Assembly (NCBI RefSeq): GCF_002160525.1
Contig: NZ_NFKT01000016.1
Location: 1-64,000, forward strand
Reading direction: 5' to 3'
Length of the DNA: 64,000 nucleotides
Source of the DNA: Lachnoclostridium sp. An169
GTDB taxonomy: Bacteria > Bacillota > Clostridia > Lachnospirales > Lachnospiraceae
The notes below the pieces were generated by a model. It saw nothing but the letters and a program-made list of their open reading frames with translations, did not search any database and was not told the DNA's origin. This document shows, piece after piece, positions 43,428-53,021 of the stretch. Position numbers and translations under genes: made by a program. The first letter of the stretch is position 1; every line of letters starts with the position of its first letter.

Positions 43428-44324
43428 ATGAGTGATGTTATGTCAAAACAGGGAAAGATCATGCAGATTTGTTCACATATAATACTCGCGGCGATGTCAG
43501 TTATGGCTGTTGTGCCGTTCTGGCTTCTGATTGCAGCGTCCTTTTCAGATACCAATTATGCTGTGGCGGAAGGATATCAGTTTTTCCCGGAGGTGTTAAG
43601 TCTTGATGCCTATGAATATATTCTCCGTCAGTGGGCGCAGATCGGGAGGGCATATCTTGTGACTATTGTGGTGACCGTAGCAGGAACGGCGGCGTCTCTT
43701 ATTATTGTTTCCATGCTTGCATACGGGCTGGCACAGGAAAAACTGCCGGGCGGGAAAGTGATATTTGCGCTTATACTGATCACTATGCTGTTTAATGGCG
43801 GGATTGTCCCACAATATATGATATATAACAATTTCTTTCATTTGAAAAATACAATCTTCGGGCTGATTATACCGAATCTTCTTTTAAATGGTTTTACGGT
43901 GGTGCTTGTCCGAAATTATTTCAGATCCAGTATACCGGGAGAACTTTCGGAAGCTATGCGGATCGATGGGGCGGGAACGTTCTACATATACAGACATCTG
44001 ATCCTCCCGCTGTCAAAACCGATCCTTGCGACAATAGGGCTTATGGAAGCTGTGTCGTATTGGAATGACTGGAATAATGGTCTGTATTATATTACGGACA
44101 GTAATCTGTACAGTATGCAGCAGCTTCTGAACGAGATAAATAACAATGTAAATTTTCTTGCCAATAACAGTTCTATGCTTGGAGGTGTAGATCCGGGAGC
44201 TCTGCCCACGGCAACGATGCGACTTGCCATAGCAGTTATTGCGATTCTGCCGGTGTTGGCTGTTTATCCGTTTTTCCAGAAATATTTTGCAAAAGGAATT
44301 ACTATGGGTGCAGTGAAAGGATAG
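43428..44324 (+). CDS. Sugar ABC permease 2 (YtcP/LplC-like)
   Basis: 298 residues, six helices, EAA loop EAMRIDGAGTFYIYRHLILP, C-terminal QKYFAKGITMGAVKG typical of YtcP proteins. AAAGGAGG before ATG. Forms the membrane channel with permease 1. Confidence 0.93.
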   Translation: MSDVMSKQGKIMQICSHIILAAMSVMAVVPFWLLIAASFSDTNYAVAEGYQFFPEVLSLDAYEYILRQWAQIGRAYLVTIVVTVAGTAASLIIVSMLAYGLAQEKLPGGKVIFALILITMLFNGGIVPQYMIYNNFFHLKNTIFGLIIPNLLLNGFTVVLVRNYFRSSIPGELSEAMRIDGAGTFYIYRHLILPLSKPILATIGLMEAVSYWNDWNNGLYYITDSNLYSMQQLLNEINNNVNFLANNSSMLGGVDPGALPTATMRLAIAVIAILPVLAVYPFFQKYFAKGITMGAVKG

Positions 44325-44327
44325 AAA

Positions 44328-45146
44328 ATGAATAAGGATAAATTTATGGTGAAGGAGTTTCCGGAAGAGGTTTTTTCCGTCAGCGCACCTGTATGGATGA
44401 CCCGTGGAAAAAAAGGTGGTGCAATTATGCAGACATGGGCCGTATGTGGAAGCCGGTGCGTGCTCGCTGTAGACTCGCCGGCACCGGAAATCCCGGGACT
44501 GAGGGAATATATAGAAGATATTTTTCAAAAGCCTGCCATAATGATAAATACCCATGGTCATATTGACCATATCGGATGTAACAGACAGTTTTCTGAGGTA
44601 TATATGTCCAGAAAAGACTGGAACCTGGCAGCGGGCGGCGGGATATTCCGCAGTGGGAAAACAGATACGGCGGGAGGGCTCCCTTATAAGCTGAACGACA
44701 TGCCGGAAGGAAAAAGATTTTCCCTTGGAGACCGGAGCTTTACGGCAGTCAGTGTGCCGGGACACACAGCAGGAAGCATGGTTTTATATGAACAGGAGAC
44801 GGGAATACTGTTCGGAGGTGATGCTATTGCAAGGCGGATACTGTACGGACTGTCTGACTGGACGCCTTTGGAACAATATAAATCAGGATTAAGAAAAATT
44901 GCCGGACTGCATATAACAAAGGTCTGTTCCGCACATGACGATTTCCCGCTTCCGGGGAATATGGCGGAAAGAATTCTGGAAAATATAGATAAATATCTGC
45001 CCTATACGGAGAAAGTATGGACATCTCCTGTAGACGGACGGATTTTTAAACAGATCGTGACAGAAGCGGGAGAAGAAAGCATAGACTATTTCAGTTTTGT
45101 GATCCCGGCAGACAGATGTGAGGAGAAAGAAAATGAAAGTATATGA
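44328..45146 (+). CDS. MBL-fold metallo-hydrolase
   Basis: 272 residues. Metal-binding HGHIDH (in INTHGHIDHIGC), a second His in VPGHTAGSMVLY and Asp in FGGDAIA are present, so a two-metal site is likely. Starts 3 bp after permease 2 and overlaps the GH78 gene by 14 bp, so it is part of the same mRNA. Metallo-hydrolases of this type can be lactonases, thioesterases or esterases; a sugar lactone or an acyl substituent is a reasonable guess in this setting, but nothing in the sequence decides it. Confidence 0.85.
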   Translation: MNKDKFMVKEFPEEVFSVSAPVWMTRGKKGGAIMQTWAVCGSRCVLAVDSPAPEIPGLREYIEDIFQKPAIMINTHGHIDHIGCNRQFSEVYMSRKDWNLAAGGGIFRSGKTDTAGGLPYKLNDMPEGKRFSLGDRSFTAVSVPGHTAGSMVLYEQETGILFGGDAIARRILYGLSDWTPLEQYKSGLRKIAGLHITKVCSAHDDFPLPGNMAERILENIDKYLPYTEKVWTSPVDGRIFKQIVTEAGEESIDYFSFVIPADRCEEKENESI

Positions 45147-47706
45147 CCTGAAAACATTACATATGACAAATGCCTTTGGAATTGATCAGATTCCAGAGTT
45201 TTCCTGGAAGCTTTCAAGTGACAGAAAAAATGTGATCCAGACGGCATACCGGATTACGGTGAAAAAAGGCAGAGAAACAGTCTGGGATAGTGGAAAGAAA
45301 GAGAGCAGGGAACAGTCCTTTGTGGAGTATGAGGGAGAAAAACTGGAATCCGGGACAGTCTATACATGGAGGGCAGAAGTCTGGAATAATTATGGAGAGC
45401 AGGCGTGCGCAGAAAGTTCTTTTGAGACGGCGCTGCTTTGTAAAGAGGACTGGAAGGCATCCTGGATTGCCTCTACAGTTGAGAGAAAGCCGGTAACACA
45501 GTATAAATATGGAGATACTTATGCGCCGGTGATGTTCCGCAGAAATTTCCGGTTGGAGCAGAAAAAAATAGCGTCCGCCAGGATGTACGCATCTTCCTAT
45601 GGAAATTACCGTCTGTACATAAATGGAGAGAGACCGGATGACCGGGAATTTGCCCCCGAGTTTACTGTCTATAATAAATTACTTTATTATCAGACTTACG
45701 ACGTTACAGAACTGCTTCGAAGCGGCGATAATAAGATTGCCATGTACGTGGGGGATGGATGGTATTTCAGTGGTCAGACCGGTCCTTCTGAAAAGAAAGT
45801 GAAAGAGCCTTCTGTGATTTACCAGCTTGAGATTCGATATGAGGACGGCAGCAGGGAGAGAATCATGTCTGATGGTACCGAGCAGTGTGGGACGGCTTAT
45901 ATTTTATACTCAGATCTTTTTCAGGGAGAGAAGCAGGATCTCGGAAAGAGCGGGACGGAAGAGACGGCCTTTCCGGTCAGGACAGAAGATTATGGACATG
46001 AAATGCTCTGCGCCCAGCCCATGCCCCCGGTCCGGCCGGCTGCACTGATCCCGGCGGCAGAAGTGTTCCGGACACCGAAAGGAGAGACTGTCGTTGACTT
46101 TGGACAGGTACTGTGCGGAAGAGCCCGGATAATGATCAGCGCGCCGGAGGGAAGCGAGATCACTTTTGATTATTTTGAGATCCTTGATGAGAATGGAAAT
46201 TACATTAATACCATGTTTGCTCCTCAGAGAGACATTGTGACTGCTGGAAAGACACCGATGGTGCATGAGGCGTTATTTACCTTTCACGGGTTCCGGTATA
46301 TCCGGGTAAGCGGTATAGAGAATGTGAAAAAAGAAGATTTTACAGCAGTTGCGCTGTCCACGGAAAAAGAAAACTCCGGGGAGTTTGAGTGCTCGGATGA
46401 GCGTCTCAATCGGCTGTATAAAAATATCCGCTGGTCACAGCAAAATAATATGATGTCCATCCCCACGGACTGTCCCTCACGGGAAAAAGCAGGGTGGACA
46501 GGCGATATCCTGATCTACGCAAAGACCGCACTTATGAATGAAAATATGACGCCATTTTTAACCAGCTGGCTGAAAAATGTAGCTGCGGACCAGCAGGACG
46601 ACGGAACAGTAATGATCACAACTCCGTTTGCCAATCTGTATTCCGGACTGGTGAAGGCACAGTGTGCTGCATTTGGAGACGACAGGCCGACAGGAGTAGC
46701 CGGCTGGAGCGATGCGGTTGTCTGGGTGCCCTATATGATGTATCAGGTGACGGGAAACAGGCGGATCCTGCAGGAGATGTACAAACCGATGGTAAAGTGG
46801 TGCGATTATATTATCCGCACTGCAAGGGAAAAGCGGGGATATCAGGACTTCCCGGAGGAATATGACCGGTATCTGTGGAACACGGGATTCCACTTTGGCG
46901 AGTGGCTGATCCCGGGTAAGGAAGACGGCGGGAATTTTGAGGACTGTAAGAAATCCTCCTACTATATCGCCCCATTTTTCGGATACAGGACGTTGACTAT
47001 GATGGCAGAAATCGCCGGAATTCTGAAAGATAAGGAAAAAGAGGCGATTTACAGTGCCACGGCAGAAAAAATGAAACATGCGATCCGGATGACACTGTTT
47101 GCGGAAGACAGGATGCCGGAGAATCTGATGGGGGCGTATGTGCTTGCCTTTGCATTTGATCTGGTGCCGGAGCATCTGACCGGAACATATAAAGAAAGAC
47201 TGATCCGTCTGATCCATGAGAACGGAGACTGCCTGGGAACAGGATTCCTTGCCACGCCGTTCCTGATGGATGTACTGGAAAAGCTGGATGAAAAAGAGAT
47301 GGCCCATGACCTTCTGTGGCAGACGAATAGACCGTCATGGCTGTATGAAGTAGAACACGGAGCAACCTGTATCTGGGAAGCCTGGGATGCGGATGATGCA
47401 GAAAGAACAGGACGTTTTGTCAGTTTTGACCACTATGCCTTTGGCTGTGTGGACGACTGGATCTGTCGGAGACTCTGCGGTATCGATTCAGATACTCCGG
47501 GCTTCTCGCATATCATCATAGCTCCGGAAGATGATCGGAGACTTTCATACTGCCACAGGGTTTTTGAAAGCGAAAAAGGAAAGGTTGAAGTGACATGGAC
47601 AGACAGATCCTTGAAGATCACTGTACCATGCAACGCATCGGCCACGGTGATTTGGAAAGGAAAACAGTTTGAGACAGGCAGCGGGGACTATTTATGGGAA
47701 ATATAA
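45133..47706 (+). CDS. GH78 alpha-L-rhamnosidase
   Basis: 857 residues from the ATG after GAGGAG. N-terminal beta domains (EFSWKLSSDRKNVIQTAYRI, YTWRAEVWNNYG), then the rhamnosidase beta domain (ASARMYASSYGNYRLYINGE) and an alpha/alpha barrel. Active-site signature DCPSREKAGWTGD begins at D446, with the later Glu in ATCIWEAWD at E749. No signal peptide, hence cytoplasmic. Family members cleave terminal alpha-rhamnose from rhamnogalacturonan fragments or flavonoid glycosides. It overlaps both neighbours, suggesting tight co-translation. Confidence 0.93.
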   Translation: MKVYDLKTLHMTNAFGIDQIPEFSWKLSSDRKNVIQTAYRITVKKGRETVWDSGKKESREQSFVEYEGEKLESGTVYTWRAEVWNNYGEQACAESSFETALLCKEDWKASWIASTVERKPVTQYKYGDTYAPVMFRRNFRLEQKKIASARMYASSYGNYRLYINGERPDDREFAPEFTVYNKLLYYQTYDVTELLRSGDNKIAMYVGDGWYFSGQTGPSEKKVKEPSVIYQLEIRYEDGSRERIMSDGTEQCGTAYILYSDLFQGEKQDLGKSGTEETAFPVRTEDYGHEMLCAQPMPPVRPAALIPAAEVFRTPKGETVVDFGQVLCGRARIMISAPEGSEITFDYFEILDENGNYINTMFAPQRDIVTAGKTPMVHEALFTFHGFRYIRVSGIENVKKEDFTAVALSTEKENSGEFECSDERLNRLYKNIRWSQQNNMMSIPTDCPSREKAGWTGDILIYAKTALMNENMTPFLTSWLKNVAADQQDDGTVMITTPFANLYSGLVKAQCAAFGDDRPTGVAGWSDAVVWVPYMMYQVTGNRRILQEMYKPMVKWCDYIIRTAREKRGYQDFPEEYDRYLWNTGFHFGEWLIPGKEDGGNFEDCKKSSYYIAPFFGYRTLTMMAEIAGILKDKEKEAIYSATAEKMKHAIRMTLFAEDRMPENLMGAYVLAFAFDLVPEHLTGTYKERLIRLIHENGDCLGTGFLATPFLMDVLEKLDEKEMAHDLLWQTNRPSWLYEVEHGATCIWEAWDADDAERTGRFVSFDHYAFGCVDDWICRRLCGIDSDTPGFSHIIIAPEDDRRLSYCHRVFESEKGKVEVTWTDRSLKITVPCNASATVIWKGKQFETGSGDYLWEI

Positions 47707-49871
47707 CAGAGAATACAACTTTATATGAATTGAATCAGGATGAAAGTCTTATACAGGTCAGAGATAAACTGATCGGCGGAGGCAGGCAGATGTTTTACGG
47801 AGAAATGGGCAATATGACACTTGCCCAGCTGTATGAAAAACAGCCAACCTGGTATGTGAATGATATTATCTATGGGATGAAGCGACTGCAGAAAGTCGCA
47901 AAGTCTGCAGAGCAGTGCGTTTTTTGTCCGGCTTCCGGAAAGGAAGAAAATGTTCATCTGATCTATATGCCGGCAGAGGAGCGGAAAACAGACTGTTTTG
48001 TTATCCTGAATGCCGGCGGCGGATACGGAGCAGTGTGCAGTATGGTGGAGGCCATTCCCGTCGCGGCACGTCTCAATGAAATGGGGATCGACTGTTTCTG
48101 CCTGAATTATACAACGGCAGATGAAGAGAGCATGAAGACGGGGCTGATGCCTGCTCCTCTTGACGATCTTGCATCGGCGTGGAAATTTATCCGGGACAAC
48201 CGGGAGAAGTTCCGGGTAGATCCTGAAAATTACTATGTGGCAGGTTTCTCTGCGGGAGGCCATCTCGCCGGTATGTGGGGGACCGCACTGGGTGCTGCCA
48301 GATACGGGATCCCTCAGGCGAAGGGCCTTATCCTGGTCTATCCCCTGATCTCTGCCAGCGCATTGGAGGGGGAATTTAAGGATATTTTGCAGAAAGGGCT
48401 CACCGGAGAAAACAGTTCATCTGTGGATGTGGATGCATACAGCATCGAAAAAAATGTTGAGTCGGACTATCCGGCAACCTATCTGATCCAGTGCGAGGAT
48501 GACGATGCGGTTCCGATCAGCCATTCATATATAATGGAAGACGCTCTGAACCGGGCTCATGTTAAAAACCTGGTTGAGAGACATGAAAAAGGTGGTCATG
48601 GCTTCGGACTCGGCTCCCGGATCGGAGACGGAAACTGGGTTAATAATGCAGTAGAGTTCCTGCAGATCCTGAAATTTGATATCGATGAGCAGATGAACCA
48701 TTATCTCCGGAATCAGGAAACATCGGGGGCAGCGCTGATAGTAAGGAAAAGAGGAGATGTCGTTTTTCAGGGAACATGGGGATACCGTTCGCTGGAGACA
48801 GGAGAGAAGGCGGAATATGATACGATTTACCGGATGATGTCAATGACAAAGTTGATCACGACGACAGCGGTACTGCAGCAGATCGATGCCGGAACGATAC
48901 AGCTGGATGACCCGGTGGAAAAGTTCCTGCCGGAATTTGCAGATAAGCGGGTGGCGGACGATCCGCGCTATGTGCTGGATGATCCGGATAACATGTTGAA
49001 AGTATTAGAATGGAGCAGAGATTTTGATGTTTCTGCTGTAAAAACCGTTCCATGTGAGAGACTGCTGACGATCCGGGATCTTCTTTCCCACTGTTCCGGT
49101 ATTGATGAGGGAGTGATCGGCGTCCTTCTTCTTTTCACCAGGAAAGGAACGGACGTTTCACTTCAGGAGCGTGTGAGCAGATATGCAGAGTATCCGCTGG
49201 GATTCCAGCCGGGGAGCGCGACGGGATATTCCGCAGTCGGCAGCTGGAATATCCTCGGGCGGATCGTAGAGATTGTTTCCGGATGCCGATTTGAAGACTA
49301 TATCCAGGAACATATCTGCAGACCGCTGGGGATGAAGGATACCACTTTTTTCCTTTCGGACAGTCAGAAAAAGCGCCTGGCTGATCTGTATAAGAGAGAG
49401 GATGGAACGCTGAAAAATATTACCGGGACAGAAGAAGATCTGTATGGATTCCTTTCAATGGAGCCGGAATCTTTTGAGGAGCCCTGTGGCGGCATTTATT
49501 CTACGGTGAAGGATTTTGAGAAATTTGCGGCTATGCTGGCAGCAGGCGGTGTCTTTGAGGGAAAACGGATCCTCTCTGAGAAGATCGTTCAGCGGATGCA
49601 TCAGGAAGGTCCGGATAAGCACATAGAATTCCAGCCGGGAATGGTCTGGGGCCTGGGTGTTTTGATACGCCAGGATCCGGTGAAAGGGGACAGTTATGCT
49701 TCACAGGGGGCTTATGGATGGAGCGGAGCATTCGGCACACATATGGTTGTCAGCCCGGCAGACGGACTTGATTTTGTCTTTGTGACAAACCGTGCAGATC
49801 TGAACGGCTCGGGAAGTTATATCAGCAGAGAAGTGGAAAGAATGGTGTTCGGAAACTGGCGAGATTCATAG
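47694..49871 (+). CDS. Fusion of alpha/beta-hydrolase esterase and beta-lactamase-fold serine hydrolase
   Basis: 725 residues with two different serine-hydrolase domains. Residues about 60-335: alpha/beta hydrolase of the acetyl-xylan/feruloyl esterase-like type, nucleophile S186 in GFSAGGH, oxyanion region NAGGGYG, His in GGHGFG. Residues about 345-725: class C beta-lactamase/EstB-like domain with S383-M-T-K386 and Y512 in GYSAV. No frame break is seen. There is no signal peptide, so it is cytoplasmic and unlikely to be an antibiotic resistance enzyme. Probably removes acyl decorations from imported saccharides. Overlaps the GH78 gene by 13 bp. Confidence 0.88.
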   Translation: MGNITENTTLYELNQDESLIQVRDKLIGGGRQMFYGEMGNMTLAQLYEKQPTWYVNDIIYGMKRLQKVAKSAEQCVFCPASGKEENVHLIYMPAEERKTDCFVILNAGGGYGAVCSMVEAIPVAARLNEMGIDCFCLNYTTADEESMKTGLMPAPLDDLASAWKFIRDNREKFRVDPENYYVAGFSAGGHLAGMWGTALGAARYGIPQAKGLILVYPLISASALEGEFKDILQKGLTGENSSSVDVDAYSIEKNVESDYPATYLIQCEDDDAVPISHSYIMEDALNRAHVKNLVERHEKGGHGFGLGSRIGDGNWVNNAVEFLQILKFDIDEQMNHYLRNQETSGAALIVRKRGDVVFQGTWGYRSLETGEKAEYDTIYRMMSMTKLITTTAVLQQIDAGTIQLDDPVEKFLPEFADKRVADDPRYVLDDPDNMLKVLEWSRDFDVSAVKTVPCERLLTIRDLLSHCSGIDEGVIGVLLLFTRKGTDVSLQERVSRYAEYPLGFQPGSATGYSAVGSWNILGRIVEIVSGCRFEDYIQEHICRPLGMKDTTFFLSDSQKKRLADLYKREDGTLKNITGTEEDLYGFLSMEPESFEEPCGGIYSTVKDFEKFAAMLAAGGVFEGKRILSEKIVQRMHQEGPDKHIEFQPGMVWGLGVLIRQDPVKGDSYASQGAYGWSGAFGTHMVVSPADGLDFVFVTNRADLNGSGSYISREVERMVFGNWRDS

Positions 49872-49908
49872 TGGTGCAAGAGAAAACAGCAGCGAAAGGA
49901 TAAATAAA

Positions 49909-52371
49909 ATGACAGTGAAAAATCATCAGGAATTTCTCCGGAAGATAGCGCCGGAGTGTATGGTTCTGCTGAAGTCAGATGGTTCCTTTCCTTTAAGCGG
50001 TCCGCAGAGCATCGCTCTGTATGGAAATGGAGCCAGGTATACGAAAAAGGGCGGAACCGGTTCGGGGGACGTTAATGTAAAGCAGTTTTTAAATATAGAA
50101 ACAGCTTTGAAAAAAGCGGGTTTCGAGATCACAACAACAGAATGGCTGGACAGTTATGATGCGGCTTACGAAAAGGCCTGGAGAAAATTCCGGAATTCTC
50201 TGCGCAGGCAGATCGCGGAACAGGGACTTTCCGCATTTCTCTCCTGTATGGGGGCGGCCATGCCGGAGATGGAGTATGATTTCCCAATGGAAGCGGGCGG
50301 AGATGTATGTCTGTACGTTCTTTCAAGAAACAGCGGAGAGGGAACAGACAGAGAGGTGAAAAAAGGAGATTTCCTCCTCACAGACACAGAAATCCGGGAT
50401 ATCAGAAAGGCAGGGGAAAAATATGAAAGATTTCTGCTCGTCCTGAATGTGGGAGGAGTGATTGACATTTCGCCTGTAGTGGATGCGGCACCGAATATTC
50501 TTCTTCTGTCGCAGACGGGGATGATGACAAGTGAAGTCCTGTGCGATGTAATCCTTGGAAAAAGTTATCCCTCCGGAAAGCTTGCGTCTACATGGGCTGC
50601 ATGGGAGGATTACTGCCACGAGGGAGATTTCGGAAAACAGGATGACACAAGATATCGGGAAGGTATTTATGTGGGATACCGGTACTTTGACACTGTATGT
50701 AAAAATCCCCTGTTCCCTTTCGGTTTTGGACTTGGTTACACTTCATTTCAGACAGAACTGCTTGGACTGGAGAAAGAAGCTGCCAGGATCCGCGTAAAAG
50801 TATCCGTGACAAACTGCGGAGAAAGAAACGGGAAAGAGGTTGTTCAGGCTTATGTCTCAGTTCCGGAGGGAAAGCTTGATCAGCCGTATCAGGTGCTCGC
50901 GGCGTTTGAAAAGACGGACGAATTAAAGCCGGGGGAGTCTCAGGTTATTTCCCTGGAATTCAATCTGAAAGACCTGGCCTCCTACTGCCGGGAAATCTCT
51001 GCGCGGATCCTGGAAAAGGGAAGCTACCGGATCTATATCGGGAATTCGAGCCGAGAAACAGTACCTGCGGGCACGGTTATATTGAATGAAGATATTATTA
51101 CAGAAAAAGTCACGTCAATTGCAGACCAGCCGGATTTTATGGATTACCGTCCGGAGAAGAAATGCCAGTCCGGGCAGGCACAGGAAGAAGAACGCCGGGA
51201 GACGCTGTATATCACCAGGGAGGATTTTGCATCCTGTGAAGATATGAGGCAGATTTGCCCGAAAAAGACCGATGATGAAATTCTTGCAGTGATGGAAACA
51301 ATGGATAACTGTGAACTTGCATACCTCTGTGTCGGTAATTTTCAGGACGAGGGAAATAAAAGTGTAATCGGGAATGCCGGAACCGTTGTGGTCGGAGCAG
51401 CAGGGGAGACTACCCGAATTTTTCAGGAGAGAGGAATCTCTTCAATTGTTATGGCAGATGGTCCGGCAGGCATCCGGATCGCGCCGAAATATGGAAGAGA
51501 CGAAGAAGGCGTCTATAGTGTAGACGGCGGGAATCTGGAGGAATTGGCAGATATTCTTCCGGATGAGATGAGAAGATTATTCCTCCAGAAAGACAGGACA
51601 GAAAAGCGGAAGGGTGAAATCTTTGAGCAGTACTGCTCTGCAATTCCCGTGGGAACCGCCATAGCCCAGAGCTTCAGCAGAAAAGCTGCAGAACAGTGTG
51701 GAGAACTTGTTGCGGAAGAAATGGAGCAGTATGGTATTTCGCTCTGGCTCGCTCCGGCATTGAATATTCACCGGAATCCGCTGTGCGGACGAAATTTTGA
51801 ATATTATTCAGAGGATCCCCTCGTAAGCGGGTGCATGGCGGCAGCAGTTACGCGGGGAGTCCAGAGCCGGAGCGGGTGTGGCGTAACTTTGAAACATTTC
51901 GCCTGCAATAATCAGGAACAAAACCGGATGCATTCCAACAGTATTGTTAGTGAGAGGGCGCTGCGGGATCTGTATCTGCGCGGATTTGAGATCGCTGTAA
52001 AAGATTCTTCGCCGGCTGCCGTCATGACTTCCTACAATCTGCTCAATGGCGAACACACTTCTTCCAGAAAAGATCTTTTAACCGGAATCTTGCGGGACGA
52101 ATGGGGCTTTGACGGCCTCGTCATGTCTGACTGGGTTGTCACAGGCGTGGTGAGTGGAAAAAAGTATAAATATCCTTCGGCATCTGCTTCGGCCGCAGTT
52201 CGTGCCGGGAATGATCTCTTTATGCCGGGAGGAAAAGCGGATTATGAAGATATCATCAGAGCAACAGAACAGCCGGATGCTTTATATCCGGTTACAAGAA
52301 AAGATTTGATGACAAGTGCTTACCGGGTTTTAAAAACAGTGAAAAGGCTTGCACAGAAAAAAAGTGAATAA
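49909..52371 (+). CDS. GH3 glycosidase with permuted domain order, second copy
   Basis: 820 residues, no signal peptide. As in the gene at 18.9 kb, the usual C-terminal domain leads (ECMVLLKSDGSFPL, GKSYPSGKLASTWA, PFGFGLGYTSF), followed by a fibronectin III-like part (GKEVVQAYVSVPEG) and then the TIM barrel (LAPALNIHRNPLCGR, LKHFACNN, GFDGLVMSDW) with nucleophile D741. The two proteins are clearly divergent, so this is not a recent duplication. Last gene of the rhamnoside run and closed by a terminator. Confidence 0.91.
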   Translation: MTVKNHQEFLRKIAPECMVLLKSDGSFPLSGPQSIALYGNGARYTKKGGTGSGDVNVKQFLNIETALKKAGFEITTTEWLDSYDAAYEKAWRKFRNSLRRQIAEQGLSAFLSCMGAAMPEMEYDFPMEAGGDVCLYVLSRNSGEGTDREVKKGDFLLTDTEIRDIRKAGEKYERFLLVLNVGGVIDISPVVDAAPNILLLSQTGMMTSEVLCDVILGKSYPSGKLASTWAAWEDYCHEGDFGKQDDTRYREGIYVGYRYFDTVCKNPLFPFGFGLGYTSFQTELLGLEKEAARIRVKVSVTNCGERNGKEVVQAYVSVPEGKLDQPYQVLAAFEKTDELKPGESQVISLEFNLKDLASYCREISARILEKGSYRIYIGNSSRETVPAGTVILNEDIITEKVTSIADQPDFMDYRPEKKCQSGQAQEEERRETLYITREDFASCEDMRQICPKKTDDEILAVMETMDNCELAYLCVGNFQDEGNKSVIGNAGTVVVGAAGETTRIFQERGISSIVMADGPAGIRIAPKYGRDEEGVYSVDGGNLEELADILPDEMRRLFLQKDRTEKRKGEIFEQYCSAIPVGTAIAQSFSRKAAEQCGELVAEEMEQYGISLWLAPALNIHRNPLCGRNFEYYSEDPLVSGCMAAAVTRGVQSRSGCGVTLKHFACNNQEQNRMHSNSIVSERALRDLYLRGFEIAVKDSSPAAVMTSYNLLNGEHTSSRKDLLTGILRDEWGFDGLVMSDWVVTGVVSGKKYKYPSASASAAVRAGNDLFMPGGKADYEDIIRATEQPDALYPVTRKDLMTSAYRVLKTVKRLAQKKSE

Positions 52372-52386
52372 TGTGAATAAGAAGTG

Positions 52387-52442
52387 GGGCATTGCCATAA
52401 CTGTAATATCTGAACACGGTTAAGGCAATGCCCTGATTTTTA
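52387..52442 (+). terminator. Terminator after GH3; also end hairpin of Rpn copy 2
   Basis: GGGCATTGCC (52387-52396) pairs exactly with GGCAATGCCC (52424-52433), then TGATTTTTA. The loop contains GTAATATCTGAA, which also occurs in the hairpin beside Rpn copy 3 (59493-59552). Confidence 0.7.
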
Positions 52443-52532
52443 AAGGGCAATGGACATTCGAAGTGATCGGTTATCCCCATTAGTTTATGGACATGAGCTG
52501 AGAGAGTGATCTGATTATCTGACAGAAGGAAA

Positions 52533-52919
52533 TCAGTGGGGCAGATTTTCTGCGTTTGCGACGGGTTCACCTGCCAGCTCCAAGATCACGCTTGTATCTA
52601 ATTCAAGGAATTCGGCAATATCTTCCGGGGACATGCCCTTATCCAGCTTTTTTCGGATCAACTCTTTTAAAGCGGCACGTTTGCCCCGCCGTTCTGCACT
52701 GTTCATTTGCGTATTATAATCATGAAGCGCCCGCTCCCTTGCCTCATACTCCAGGCGTTTCTGCTCATCCAGGCTCAGCCTCTTCAGTTCGTTGTATGCT
52801 TCTTCAATATATTCGTCTTTCTTTGCCATATCCTCGAACTCCTTTCGGGTCTTCCCACTTAAGAAGCGCATCCGGTGGATCACACCTTCCTCGTTCTGGT
52901 CTTCCAGTGCATCTACCAT
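52533..52919 (-). pseudogene. Rpn/PD-(D/E)XK family, copy 2, 5'-deleted
   Basis: Only the C-terminal 125 residues remain (EDQNEEGVIHRMRFLSGKTR through GMSPEDIAEFLELD). The nuclease core with its Asp and E-x-Q is missing. The frame now opens with ATG from unrelated upstream DNA (MVDAL). The join lies at about 52907: to its right is the 111-bp leader shared with copy 3, to its left the middle of the gene. This is an internal deletion of a once complete element. The C-terminus matches copy 1, not copy 3. Confidence 0.88.
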
Positions 52920-53017
52920 ATCACGACGAGTTTGATATTACAACAGCTGTTTTGGAAAAAACAGGGTTATCAACAAACTTACATGAGTTATAAAAAGTTA
53001 TCTGCGTTGTGTTAATA
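52907..53017. repeat. 111-bp repeat, copy A (beside Rpn copy 2)
   Basis: Aligns without gaps to 60706-60816 beside Rpn copy 3, with about 14 differences counted by eye. Conserved blocks include GTGCATCTACCATATCACGA, ATATTACAAC, CAGGGTTATCAACAAACTTA and GTGTTAATA. A shorter core, GTTATCAACAAACTTACA, is also beside Rpn copy 1 (35414-35431). It seems to be the outer end of the Rpn element. Confidence 0.82.
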
Positions 53018-53021
53018 TTTT

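Noticed and set aside
47694-49871. The beta-lactamase-fold domain as antibiotic resistance
   Set aside because: No signal peptide, fused to an esterase and embedded in a rhamnoside operon; a cytoplasmic esterase role is far more likely.
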